In this document: one piece after another, positions 17,879 through 25,678 of the stretch
How positions within the stretch are numbered: the first letter of the stretch is position 1
How the letters are laid out: the number at the start of each line of letters is the position of its first letter
Assembly: GCA_964542475.1 (NCBI GenBank)
Contig: CAZIUL010000021.1
Location: 1 to 64,000 of the forward strand
Direction of reading: 5' to 3'
Length of the DNA stretch: 64,000 bases
Origin: CAZIUL01 sp964542475
GTDB taxonomy: Bacteria > Planctomycetota > B15-G4 > CAYZWU01
The notes under the pieces: generated by a model
The model's database searches: none
What the model saw: the letters and a program-made list of their open reading frames with translations, nothing else
What the model was told of the DNA's origin: nothing
Made by a program: the position numbers and the translations under genes

Positions 17879-19192
17879 TCAACTCATCAAGCCGGTGGAC
17901 ATTCGTTTTACAGCCCGAATCATCGAGAACGGCTCCACCGTGTAACCAAGCACGGCTGATGCCGCTGCAACGGCAGGGTTGCAGTATAGAATCTCCCTGG
18001 AACCGGCTTTTCCATCTTCTCGAAAAATGCGTCCGGATGTGGACAGGCACCGCTCCCCTTCGATGATGCCCATCAGGTGACACTGATTGGAATAATGCTC
18101 AGAGGGGGGAGTAACATGCGCACCAGACCTGAGGAAAATCTGAATCAAACCTTCTTCCATTGCGTGCATATAGACATGCTGACTCCCCGGAACAAGAACA
18201 AGTTTGACCCTGTTGCTTACCTGGTATTCGCGCAGCAGAGCTGCAGCTGTTCTCAGATCCTCGATCCGCCCGTTACCGCCTGTGCCGATAACCACCTGAT
18301 GCACCTTCAGGTCCCTGGTCTTCGATACCTTGAGCACTCTTACTCCATCTTTGGGGGGGATCATGACCTGTGGTTCGATGGAAGATGCGTCGATTTCGAT
18401 AATTTCATGGTACTGTGCGTCCTCATCGCACCGAATGCCCTGGGAATACCTGTCGGTGCGTGCGCGGATAAAAACATCCGTCTTGTGATCCGGCTCGACA
18501 ATGACATGCTGCGCACAGAGGTTGGAGGCAAACGCGGTTAACGCCAGCCTTTGATGAAGATCAAGCCCTTTGATCGCATCCCCGGAAAACTCGACAGCCC
18601 GGCCTCGAACCATCTCCTGCCGGAGGACACCGATGGCATGGAGCGCGATATCTTTACCGCCGGACCAATGTGGCAAAGAACCGTTGACCACAACACGGAC
18701 TGTCTCGGGAACATCTATGGCCGCCTTGCCGCTATCCATGGCCTCGAGAATCGAATGCACGTCAAGCACAACCGGCAATGCCCCAACAGCGCCGAACGAG
18801 CGATACCGTTCGCGGCACACGGCAACAACACTACCTGGAACCACATGTCCCCCATCGCAAAAAATCAACGAGCCAAACCCCCCGTTTTCAAAGTCGTACA
18901 GCTTACCGATTCCCCAACTCCTCCAGTCAAGCCTGATCCTGCACATGGCCTCGGCGCGGGCGCCGCTCCCATCAGCGCTCATACCGATATACGGATCGAG
19001 CGCCGCAACAACCCTGGCGGATTCTTTTGTCAGCTCGGTGCGGCCCATCGACCGCGCCAGCGAAAGAACGCCGAACAGGTCGGGCTCACTCAGCAGAAAC
19101 CGGTCCACTTCCACTGTAACTCTCTGACCGGGTTCGACGCTGTCGAGGCCGGCGCGTAAAGCGATGATCTTTTCCGCGATTGTCATTCCCAT
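17879..19192 (-). CDS. Degenerate aconitase-family (LeuC-like) protein, cluster ligands lost
   Basis: The 437-residue protein aligns end to end by eye with the large subunit of 3-isopropylmalate dehydratase/homoaconitase: MTIAEKI start, V-V-P-G-S-V-V, SGGKDIALHAIG, DEDAQYHEIIEID, NGRIEDLRTAA, PAVAAASAVLG. Key active-site motifs are gone. The DSHT segment is C-R-E-R-Y (126-130), the cluster motif GSCTN is GTGGN (303-307), and the CxxC segment is P-S-E-H-Y-S-N-Q-C (363-371), so the usual three [4Fe-4S] ligands are missing. The frame is intact with no stops, so it is not a simple pseudogene. No small subunit (LeuD) gene lies nearby. I chose the ATG at 19192 with AAGGA upstream; an alternative ATG is two codons in. 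Possible roles include a pseudoenzyme or binding protein; the true function is unknown. Confidence 0.82.
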   Translation of the reverse strand: MGMTIAEKIIALRAGLDSVEPGQRVTVEVDRFLLSEPDLFGVLSLARSMGRTELTKESARVVAALDPYIGMSADGSGARAEAMCRIRLDWRSWGIGKLYDFENGGFGSLIFCDGGHVVPGSVVAVCRERYRSFGAVGALPVVLDVHSILEAMDSGKAAIDVPETVRVVVNGSLPHWSGGKDIALHAIGVLRQEMVRGRAVEFSGDAIKGLDLHQRLALTAFASNLCAQHVIVEPDHKTDVFIRARTDRYSQGIRCDEDAQYHEIIEIDASSIEPQVMIPPKDGVRVLKVSKTRDLKVHQVVIGTGGNGRIEDLRTAAALLREYQVSNRVKLVLVPGSQHVYMHAMEEGLIQIFLRSGAHVTPPSEHYSNQCHLMGIIEGERCLSTSGRIFREDGKAGSREILYCNPAVAAASAVLGYTVEPFSMIRAVKRMSTGLMS

Positions 19193-19324
19193 GAAGGTGT
19201 TTTCCTTGGACCCGTCATAAACGATCTTGATGATTTCAAGCCCGATCAGGCACCCGATCAGGCAAAAGTACCCTTCATCCGGCACACGGGCCCAACAAGC
19301 GGATCAAAACCGGAACCAGAAGGA

Positions 19325-20107
19325 TCAGCAACCCCTGAACTCGGGCTTCCTCTTGTTCAGAAACGCTTGCGTTCCTTCCCTCATATCCTCGCTGTCCGCG
19401 CACATGCTGAACAGGTTTGCTTCAAGAGCCAACCCGTCTTTTCGCGTCATATCCAGCCCCGCGTTTACAGCTTCGATCACATAACGCGCCATGAGCGGGC
19501 TTTTTCCTATGATCTTCCTCATGGTTTTCTCCACTCCGGCAGCAAGCTCTCCGGATGGGAACACCTTGTTCACCAGCCCGATGCGCAACGCATCCTCCGC
19601 CCCTATCGTCCCGCCGGACAGAAGCATTTCCATGGCCTGCCCTTTTCCAACGAGCCTCGGAAGCCTTTGTGTCCCCCCATAGCCCGGTATTAGCCCCAGG
19701 TTGACCTCCGGCTGCCCCATCTTGGCGTTTTCAGAGGCATACCGGAAGGTGCATGCCATGGCAAGCTCGAGCCCTCCACCCAGGGCAAAACCGTTGATCG
19801 CCGCAGCCACGGGCTTGCCCATGCTCTCTATCTTGTCGAATAGAGCCTGGCCCTTCTCTGATATCTTTTTGGCCTCAAGGCGGGACATCTCGGCCAGTTC
19901 ATTGATATCCGCCCCCGCCACAAAAGCCTTGTCACCGGCACCCGTGACGATAACTCCACGGATCGAGGCGTCCGACTCGATCTCCATGAAGAGACCGTTC
20001 AGCTCGGCGATGGTCTCGTTGTTGAGTGCGTTAAGAACCTTGGGTCGGTTGATGACCACTCTTGCCAAACCCGCATCGCTCTCCATAAGGAAATTCTTTC
20101 CGGACAT
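19325..20107 (-). CDS. Enoyl-CoA hydratase/isomerase family protein (crotonase)
   Basis: A 260-residue crotonase, expected to hydrate trans-2-enoyl-CoA in beta-oxidation or butanoate metabolism. The oxyanion-hole segments are visible (A-F-V-A-G-A-D-I and FALGGGLELA), as are both catalytic glutamates of hydratases: the E in G-Q-P-E-V-N-L-G and the E in Q-A-M-E-M-L-L. This supports a true hydratase rather than a relative lacking one Glu. The start is the ATG at 20107, with GGGAGGTG upstream; the open frame further upstream is only translated repeat DNA. Two acyl-CoA dehydrogenase genes on the same strand lie about 2 kb away and could act in the same pathway. Confidence 0.93.
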   Translation of the reverse strand: MSGKNFLMESDAGLARVVINRPKVLNALNNETIAELNGLFMEIESDASIRGVIVTGAGDKAFVAGADINELAEMSRLEAKKISEKGQALFDKIESMGKPVAAAINGFALGGGLELAMACTFRYASENAKMGQPEVNLGLIPGYGGTQRLPRLVGKGQAMEMLLSGGTIGAEDALRIGLVNKVFPSGELAAGVEKTMRKIIGKSPLMARYVIEAVNAGLDMTRKDGLALEANLFSMCADSEDMREGTQAFLNKRKPEFRGC

Positions 20108-20170
20108 GATGAAACACCTCCCTTCAAGGACTTCGGAAACGCCGATCCCAGAATATCTACCAACAACCTT

Positions 20171-20200
20171 GAACCTCTGAACCTCTGAACCTCTGAACAC
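20171..20200. repeat. Tandem repeat, 8-bp period (gaacctct)
   Basis: Three perfect gaacctct units plus a partial fourth lie upstream of the crotonase start. The same CCTCTGAAC core makes the 15-bp repeat at 4105-4148. Confidence 0.85.
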
Positions 20201-20230
20201 AATCGAGATCTAATGAGCTAATCGAGCCCC

Positions 20231-21145
20231 CTATTCCGGCTTCGGTCTTATTATGATCTCTTTGATCCTGGGTGCAACCACCGGTTTGGAGTTCTCCTGG
20301 CTGAACCTCTGAGCGGTTGTTTCCACTCCAGCAATCAGGTCCAGCGTGTCTAAACCGGAAACAAGCAATCCAAACGCCGCGTAACTGCCGTCCAATCCGG
20401 AGTTGTCGCCGTGCATGATGAAAAACTGGCATCCAGCGGAATCGGGGTCCTGAGACCGGGCCATGGAAATCACCCCCCTTTCATGGCTGATGTCCGAGAA
20501 CTCTCCCTTGATGGTGTAACCCGGATCTCCGGTGCCGTCTCCTTGAGGACAGCCGCCCTGAATCATGAAACCTTTGACGACCCGATGAAACTTCAGGTCG
20601 TTGTAAAAGCCTTTCAAGGAAAGATCCACGAAATTCTTGACGGTTGTGGGCGCTTTATCCGGATAGAACTCTACAACCATCTCTCCCTTGTCAGTACTGA
20701 TCACAGCCTGGATATCTTTAAGATCCCACTCATACATGCTCATAGTAACCTTTCTGGATTGCAACCCGTTGAACTCCCACATTACCTCAATCGACTGGTT
20801 ATTTTTACCCTTCAAAACAGCACACAGATCCACCGTTCTCGATATCGCGGCGTTCGTACCCAGCTTGAGCGTTTGTCTCGCCAACCCCTCGCGTTGCGGC
20901 TTTAACTCCTTTCCATTCTCCAGAAAGATCCGGAAACAGGACCGGTCAAGCATGGCCGCGTTCAAGCCCGCCCCGAAAGCGGAATGAACCGTAACACGAA
21001 ACCGGGCATCCTTCCCGGCAACGACATAAGGGGATATGACATCAAGTGAAACAGTCAGATCCTCCTGCTCGTTCCCGAACGTATCCGATCCGAAGATCGC
21101 CCACATCAACAAAAAAAGACCAGGAAGTGCGCCAACCGTTTTCAT
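20231..21145 (-). CDS. Exported cyclophilin-type peptidyl-prolyl isomerase
   Basis: The N-terminal hydrophobic segment (residues about 5-22) looks like a signal peptide, so the protein probably acts outside the cytoplasm. Residues about 27-135 form a domain of unknown type; residues about 145-300 form a cyclophilin domain with FHRVVKGFMIQGG, G-T-G-D-P-G-Y, SMARSQDPDSAGCQFFI and FGLLVSGLDTLD. The catalytic Arg (F-H-R) and the QFFI strand are present. It would catalyse prolyl cis-trans isomerisation in exported proteins. The N-terminal domain is not part of standard cyclophilins. The gene stands alone, about 120 bp before the crotonase gene. Confidence 0.9.
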   Translation of the reverse strand: MKTVGALPGLFLLMWAIFGSDTFGNEQEDLTVSLDVISPYVVAGKDARFRVTVHSAFGAGLNAAMLDRSCFRIFLENGKELKPQREGLARQTLKLGTNAAISRTVDLCAVLKGKNNQSIEVMWEFNGLQSRKVTMSMYEWDLKDIQAVISTDKGEMVVEFYPDKAPTTVKNFVDLSLKGFYNDLKFHRVVKGFMIQGGCPQGDGTGDPGYTIKGEFSDISHERGVISMARSQDPDSAGCQFFIMHGDNSGLDGSYAAFGLLVSGLDTLDLIAGVETTAQRFSQENSKPVVAPRIKEIIIRPKPE

Positions 21146-21490
21146 TTTCCTCTCCGATCAAAAACAAAGACCTGGACGTGCCGCCTCCGCTCACAGGATC
21201 AAACGGCATCAAAACACTACATGGTAATGTATCTGTGCGTCGCCATCAACAGGTAGAAAAAGCTGATTCCCGGATATCGATCAATATTCAGGGAAAAACA
21301 TGCTCTTCCGGCCTGCAACCCTTTTCATTTCAGGTTGACACGCTTTCGAGTATAGTTATATTCATGAGATAAAGACTCCAACATCAGTCAGATCAACGTT
21401 CCGAACAAAAAAATTGGAGTCTCCATGTTTTTTTATTTGCACGGAGCTGTCCCGTGCGCGAATTTGTTTCTTGATCGAAGGAGAATCGAC
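21146..21490. other. Intergenic region upstream of the TRL-like lipoprotein
   Basis: This 345-bp gap separates divergent genes. It contains a plus-strand promoter (listed separately) and, in the probable leader of the lipoprotein mRNA, an inverted repeat agactccaa (about 21371-21379) / ttggagtct (about 21414-21422) that could form a stem. No gene is seen. Confidence 0.55.
21335..21362 (+). promoter_or_regulatory. Sigma70-like promoter for the TRL-like lipoprotein
   Basis: TTGACA at 21335-21340 and TATATT at 21357-21362 are separated by 16 bp. The downstream gene starts at 21491, which leaves a leader of about 120 bases. Confidence 0.6.
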
Positions 21491-21823
21491 ATGAGGAAGC
21501 CCCTGTTTCTGCTGGTGGCTGTTCTGGCTCTTCCTTTCTTTTGCAGCTGCGCCGCACCACTCGGCTCACCGGTTTTCGGCATGCTCGTGACCATTGATGT
21601 TCAGGGACCGGTGGCCATGGGAGATCCTAACGTGGGATGCGATGATTTCGGCACGTCCGAGGCAAGCGGCTTCTTAGGCGTCGCCTTTGGCGATGCTTCA
21701 ATCAAAACGGCAATGGAGATGGGAAGAATAAACAAGATCCATCACGTCGACTGCAAGTCCATTTGCTTTCTCGGCCTGTATACCAAGTATGAAACCATCG
21801 TCTATGGTGAAAGGAGCGACTGA
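21491..21823 (+). CDS. TRL-like family lipoprotein
   Basis: A 110-residue lipoprotein matching the TRL-like family (PF13146) in its landmarks: G-M-L-V-T-I-D-V-Q-G-P-V, the GDASIKTA segment, INKIHHVD and the closing Y-E-T-I-V-Y-G-E. The signal peptide ends in a lipobox near C-S-C-A (residues 17-20). The function of the family is unknown to me. The start is the ATG at 21491 with AAGGAG upstream. A MITE-like element begins 43 bp after the stop. Confidence 0.88.
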   Translation: MRKPLFLLVAVLALPFFCSCAAPLGSPVFGMLVTIDVQGPVAMGDPNVGCDDFGTSEASGFLGVAFGDASIKTAMEMGRINKIHHVDCKSICFLGLYTKYETIVYGERSD

Positions 21824-21865
21824 CATCGTAGGTAGGTCAGAGATCCTCGAAAGGCTCAGGGCCGG

Positions 21866-22046
21866 ATTAACCCGCTTTTTTCATCCTCTTCTGCTGCGGC
21901 ACTGTAACCTGCACTCATGCTGCGTTTCATGCCGGGAGACGATCCTCGACCTGTAAGAATCAGGTCTGCGGTCGTCTCCTGACATGCGCCTTGCCACATC
22001 ACAGTTTACGGCACCTCGCGACTAAGAGTATGAAATAAGCGGATTA
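21866..22046 (+). repeat. MITE-like palindromic element, copy B
   Basis: About 181 bp. The left end (attaacccgcttttttcat) and right end (atgaaataagcggatta) are imperfect inverted repeats. Inside, gggagacgatcc and ggtcgtctcc form a second inverted pair around the centre. It has the same orientation as copy C and is inverted relative to A and D. It lies between the TRL-like gene and the terminator at 22070-22101. Confidence 0.88.
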
Positions 22047-22069
22047 GAGGGTGCATGATCTGAAAACGC

Positions 22070-22101
22070 AAAACCTCCTCCATCGTCATCGAGGAGGTTT
22101 T
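22070..22101 (-). terminator. Rho-independent terminator after the acyl-CoA dehydrogenase genes
   Basis: AAAACCTCCTC (22070-22080) pairs perfectly with GAGGAGGTTTT (22091-22101) around a 10-nt loop; the minus strand then reads GCGTTTTC. It lies 17 bases after the stop at 22118. Its flanks are T-rich on both strands, so it may act in both directions. Confidence 0.8.
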
Positions 22102-22117
22102 CGCTTTTCCGGGTGGG

Positions 22118-23251
22118 TTATTTCGCGAGATGGCGCGAGATGACGAGTTTCTGGATTTCGCTCGTTCCCTCGCCGATGGTGCAGAGCTTGGCGTCGCGCC
22201 AGTAGCGTTCCACGTGGTACTCGGCGGCGTAGCCGTATCCGCCGTGAACCTGAATCGCATCCGATGCCGCCCTAACCGCGGTCTCCGAGGCAAAGAGCTT
22301 GGCCATGGCCGATTCCTTCGTGTGGGGTTTTTCAGCCATCTTGTTGCGGGTGGCGCTGTAGACCATGTGACGGGCCGCCTCGATGTTCGTGGCCATTTCA
22401 GCGAGCTTGAACCCTATCCCCTGGTGCTCGATGATGGGTGTGCCGAACTGGATCCTTGTTTTTGCGTAGGCTACGGCCTTGTCCAGGGCCCCCTGCGCGA
22501 TTCCAAGCGCCAGCGCCCCGATGGAGATCCTTCCCCCGTCGAGTGTCTGCATGAAAAGCTTGAACCCTCCCCCCTTCTCGCCCATGATGTTCTCTGCCGG
22601 CACCCTGGCGTTGTCGAATACGAGCTCACCCCAGTCAGAGCCGCGCATGCCGAGTTTTTCCGGGCCCTTGTTGACCGTAAAGCCCGGAGTATCCCTTTCC
22701 ACGATAAACGCGGTGATCCCCTTGACTCCCTCCTCCTTGCTTGTCCTGGCGGTCACGATGAAGGTTCCCGCATGCATGGCGTTGGTTATGAATACCTTGG
22801 TGCCGTTTAAAAGGTAGCCGTCTCCATCCTTGACAGCGGTTGCCTCTGTACCACCCGCGTCCGAACCGGCATTGGGCTCCGTGAGCCCGAACGCCCCCAT
22901 ATGCTTCCCGGAGGCAAGATCCGGAAGGTACTTCTTGCGCTGCTCTTCGTTTGCAAAGGCATATATCGGGTATGTGCAAAGCGAGATGTGGGCGGCGAGC
23001 GTGAGGCCGGTCGACCCACAGACACGGGACAGCTCCTCCACCGCGATATAGTAGCAGAGATCATCCATGCCCGCGCCGCCGTACTCTTCCGGAATACATA
23101 TGCCGAGCAGACCGAGTTCCGCCATCTTTTCAACGGTCTCCTCGGGGAACCTGTGCTCCCTGTCTATCTCGATCGCGAGCGGTTCGACCTGATCCAGGGC
23201 GAAACGCCTCACGGTTTCCTTGATCATTTTCTGTTCTTCGGTCAGCTCCAT
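22118..23251 (-). CDS. Short-chain acyl-CoA dehydrogenase
   Basis: A 377-residue FAD-dependent acyl-CoA dehydrogenase that oxidises acyl-CoA to enoyl-CoA and passes electrons to an electron-transfer flavoprotein. It starts M-E-L-T-E-E-Q-K and shows the family motifs AFGLTEPNAGSDAGG, G-G-R-I-S-I-G-A-L-A-L-G-I-A-Q-G and QVHGGYGYAAEYHVERYWRD. The catalytic Glu of butyryl-CoA dehydrogenases is present in the closing G-E-G-T-S-E-I-Q. GGAGA precedes the ATG. It follows a second acyl-CoA dehydrogenase gene by 54 bp and is clearly diverged from it, so they probably handle different substrates. Confidence 0.95.
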   Translation of the reverse strand: MELTEEQKMIKETVRRFALDQVEPLAIEIDREHRFPEETVEKMAELGLLGICIPEEYGGAGMDDLCYYIAVEELSRVCGSTGLTLAAHISLCTYPIYAFANEEQRKKYLPDLASGKHMGAFGLTEPNAGSDAGGTEATAVKDGDGYLLNGTKVFITNAMHAGTFIVTARTSKEEGVKGITAFIVERDTPGFTVNKGPEKLGMRGSDWGELVFDNARVPAENIMGEKGGGFKLFMQTLDGGRISIGALALGIAQGALDKAVAYAKTRIQFGTPIIEHQGIGFKLAEMATNIEAARHMVYSATRNKMAEKPHTKESAMAKLFASETAVRAASDAIQVHGGYGYAAEYHVERYWRDAKLCTIGEGTSEIQKLVISRHLAK

Positions 23252-23305
23252 GCTTTCTCTCCAGCCACTTATCTCAGATCGCTGCGGGCATTCATCCGGC
23301 TCATT

Positions 23306-24448
23306 CTACTTGAGAAGGTGCCCTGAAATGACAATCTTCTGAGCCTCGGTTGTTCCTTCATAGATCTCCGTGATCTTCGAGTCCCGGTAGTACCGCTCAA
23401 CCGGAAACTCCTTGGTGTAGCCTGCTCCACCGTGTATCTGGACCGCTTCCTCGGCAGCTTTGACACATGCCTGTGATGCCATGAGCTTGCCCATGGAAGA
23501 CTCCCTGGAACATGGAAGCCCCTTGTCTCTCAGGACCGCTGCACGCCGGATCAACAGCCGGGACGCATCGATGGAAGTAGCCATCTCCGCGAGCTTCCAC
23601 TTTATGGCCTGGAACTCGCATATCGGTTTTTTGAACTGAACCCTCTCCTTCGAGTACTTCACGGAGGCATCCAGGCAGGCCTGGCCGATTCCGAGAGCCT
23701 GGCTTCCAACCCCTATCCTGCCCCCGTCGAGCGCGTCCATGGCGACATGAAATCCCTTCCCCTCCTCGCCAAGCAGGTTCCCGACGGGCACGGGGCAGTT
23801 TTCAAAAATCAACTCAACAGTACTCGATGCGCGTATCCCCATCTTCTCTTCCTTGGTTCCGATGGAAAACCCTTCGAAACCGGGTTCCACCAGGAAGGAT
23901 GTAATACCTCTCGACTCTTTCTCTTCGCGGGAGGTCCGCGCAAAAACCACGATCAATCCCGCCTGGCTGCCACTGGTCACGAATAGCTTGGAACCGTTGA
24001 GAATATACACATCCCCCTTCTTTTCCGCCTTGCACTTGAGGTTCGAAGCGTGCGTTCCCGCGTCAGCCTCGGTCAAAGAGTAGGCTCCGAGCCATTCACC
24101 GGAAGCCAGCTTTGGAAGATATCTTTTCTTCTGGTCTGCATTCGCGTACTTTGTCACTGCCGAACAGACAAGTGAGTTGTGAACGGAAAGGATGACACCG
24201 GTTGCAGCGCATACTCTGCTTACCTCCTCCACCATAAGCGAAGTGGCCAGGTTGCCCATCTCGACCCCACCGAACTCAGAAGGAATGGTCAATCCCATAA
24301 AACCGAGTTCCGCTGCCTTTTTCAGCGCTTCAGCCGGGTACTTCCTCTCCCTGTCGTTTTCAGCAGCCACAGGTTCGAGCTCCTGGGCTGCGAACTCTCT
24401 AACTGTCTGTACCAATAGCTTCTGCTCTTCTAAAAGCTCGAAATCCAT
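23306..24448 (-). CDS. Acyl-CoA dehydrogenase (paralogue of the downstream gene)
   Basis: A 380-residue acyl-CoA dehydrogenase of the same family as the gene directly downstream. Motifs seen are YSLTEADAGTHAS, G-G-R-I-G-V-G-S-Q-A-L-G-I-G, IHGGAGYTKEFPVERYYRD and the catalytic Glu in I-Y-E-G-T-T-E-A-Q. In the FAD/substrate loop it has DAGTHAS where the neighbour has NAGSDAGG, which suggests different specificity. GGAG precedes the ATG. It is first in the two-gene unit, which ends at the terminator at 22070-22101. No ETF genes are adjacent. Confidence 0.95.
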   Translation of the reverse strand: MDFELLEEQKLLVQTVREFAAQELEPVAAENDRERKYPAEALKKAAELGFMGLTIPSEFGGVEMGNLATSLMVEEVSRVCAATGVILSVHNSLVCSAVTKYANADQKKRYLPKLASGEWLGAYSLTEADAGTHASNLKCKAEKKGDVYILNGSKLFVTSGSQAGLIVVFARTSREEKESRGITSFLVEPGFEGFSIGTKEEKMGIRASSTVELIFENCPVPVGNLLGEEGKGFHVAMDALDGGRIGVGSQALGIGQACLDASVKYSKERVQFKKPICEFQAIKWKLAEMATSIDASRLLIRRAAVLRDKGLPCSRESSMGKLMASQACVKAAEEAVQIHGGAGYTKEFPVERYYRDSKITEIYEGTTEAQKIVISGHLLK

Positions 24449-24552
24449 ATGGAACTCCGTAGAAGGAATGATCTTCTTGTATCTATGTTTACCAGTGTTT
24501 TTTTATCAAGAGGTTTGTCCGGCAAGGGGGATGATCAACAGCAGCATCATCC

Positions 24553-24593
24553 GGAACATGATCATGTAGTCATCAGTCATGTTGTCATGTTCC
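24553..24593. promoter_or_regulatory. Inverted repeat upstream of the acyl-CoA dehydrogenase unit
   Basis: GGAACATGA (24553-24561) and TCATGTTCC (24585-24593) are perfect inverted repeats. The first arm also contains the 12-bp palindrome ACATGATCATGT (24556-24567). It lies about 105-145 bp before the dehydrogenase start and after the pyrK stop. It could be a repressor site or a transcript hairpin; there is no T-run on the minus strand. Confidence 0.35.
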
Positions 24594-24687
24594 AACGAAT
24601 CCTCAACACTGCCATTATAGGTCCGGTAAACATCGGGGTCAATCCTTATTTTAACTACGGAAGTGTCAGGTGTTCAGCCTTCTTCCT

Positions 24688-25518
24688 TCATGTCTTGTTT
24701 CCTGCAAAAGATGGAAGAACGCGCGCAGGAAAGACCGGGCCTTCATGGCAGACTCTCTCGTAACCTTTAATGCCGTTCCTTATGACCTCGACAACGCATC
24801 CGTTGCAAAGCCCTGTCCCGCACGCCATCCGCGCCTCCAGGGACAGATAGGTATCAACTCCTTTTTTCATGCCGATGCCCGCCACAGATTTCATCATCAT
24901 GTCCGGTCCGCACGAATAGATGACACAGGATGAAGACGGATCATTCTCATTCAGAACCTTATCCAGCAGCTCCGTGACCAGGCCTTTCTCTCCAGCGGAC
25001 CCGTCTTCCGTTGTGATCATCAGCTCAACAGGCAAGGTATCGAGCTCATCGTAAAGGTACAGCATGGATTTTTCACTGGCTCCGTAAAGCAGATGCGGGT
25101 TCATGCCGCCAGGCGTCTTGGCGCGGGGTACACCGGTACGAATAAGCTGGTTGAACGCGGCGATTCCGGTCCCCCCGGCAACGAAGATATGACGTTTCCC
25201 ATGTTCGAGCGGAGGGAATCCGTTCCCGGACGGGCCCACCAGGATCGCCTTGTCGCCGGGCACAGCAGCACGCAGCATTGCTGTTCCGCGCCCGGCCTCC
25301 TTTATCAGGAATCCCGCCACGGCTTCCGTACCGCTTTCGGAATATTCCAGCACGGCAAAGGCCCTGCCGAAAAGCGGGAATCCGTCCTTGAGCAGCCTGA
25401 CCAGGAAAAACTTGCCGGCTGCAGGCTGCTCCTTCAACAAGGGGATGCGGAAACGCAGTATGCATGCGTCAGGGCCTGCAGGCCTGGTATCGATGATGGA
25501 TGCCTCGGTGCGTATCAT
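24688..25518 (-). CDS. pyrK: Dihydroorotate dehydrogenase electron-transfer subunit (PyrK-like)
   Basis: The protein has a ferredoxin-reductase fold: an FAD-binding barrel (P-L-F-G-R-A-F-A-V-L), a nucleotide-binding half (HIFVAGGTGIAAFNQL, Y-S-C-G-P-D-M-M-M) and a C-terminal [2Fe-2S] site with cysteines in A-C-G-T-G-L-C-N-G-C and E-R-V-C-H-E-G-P-V. This is the PyrK layout, which couples class 1B dihydroorotate dehydrogenase to NAD. The expected partner pyrD is not next to it; acyl-CoA dehydrogenase genes follow instead. I prefer the ATG at 25518, which fits the family N-terminus; a TTG at 25557 is possible. A different oxidoreductase partner cannot be excluded. Confidence 0.85.
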   Translation of the reverse strand: MIRTEASIIDTRPAGPDACILRFRIPLLKEQPAAGKFFLVRLLKDGFPLFGRAFAVLEYSESGTEAVAGFLIKEAGRGTAMLRAAVPGDKAILVGPSGNGFPPLEHGKRHIFVAGGTGIAAFNQLIRTGVPRAKTPGGMNPHLLYGASEKSMLYLYDELDTLPVELMITTEDGSAGEKGLVTELLDKVLNENDPSSSCVIYSCGPDMMMKSVAGIGMKKGVDTYLSLEARMACGTGLCNGCVVEVIRNGIKGYERVCHEGPVFPARVLPSFAGNKT

Positions 25519-25678
25519 TCGGAGCTCAATCGCTATGTATGCCTTTATCCCCGGCAAAACTGTTATTGTACTCGCGGCCGTTTGGGTTAAAATGTAATTT
25601 TTTTAAGAATCCGATGCAAGCAGCCGTATTGCCCGGTCTGCTGAGCTTGCGAAAGCCAATTCCGGAGCCGCGTGGAAC

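Noticed and set aside
20108..20200. N-terminal extension of the crotonase
   Set aside because: The peptide is translated tandem repeat DNA; the ATG at 20107 has GGGAGGTG.
22130..22810. 226-codon plus-strand frame
   Set aside because: It is antisense to an acyl-CoA dehydrogenase whose motifs are intact.
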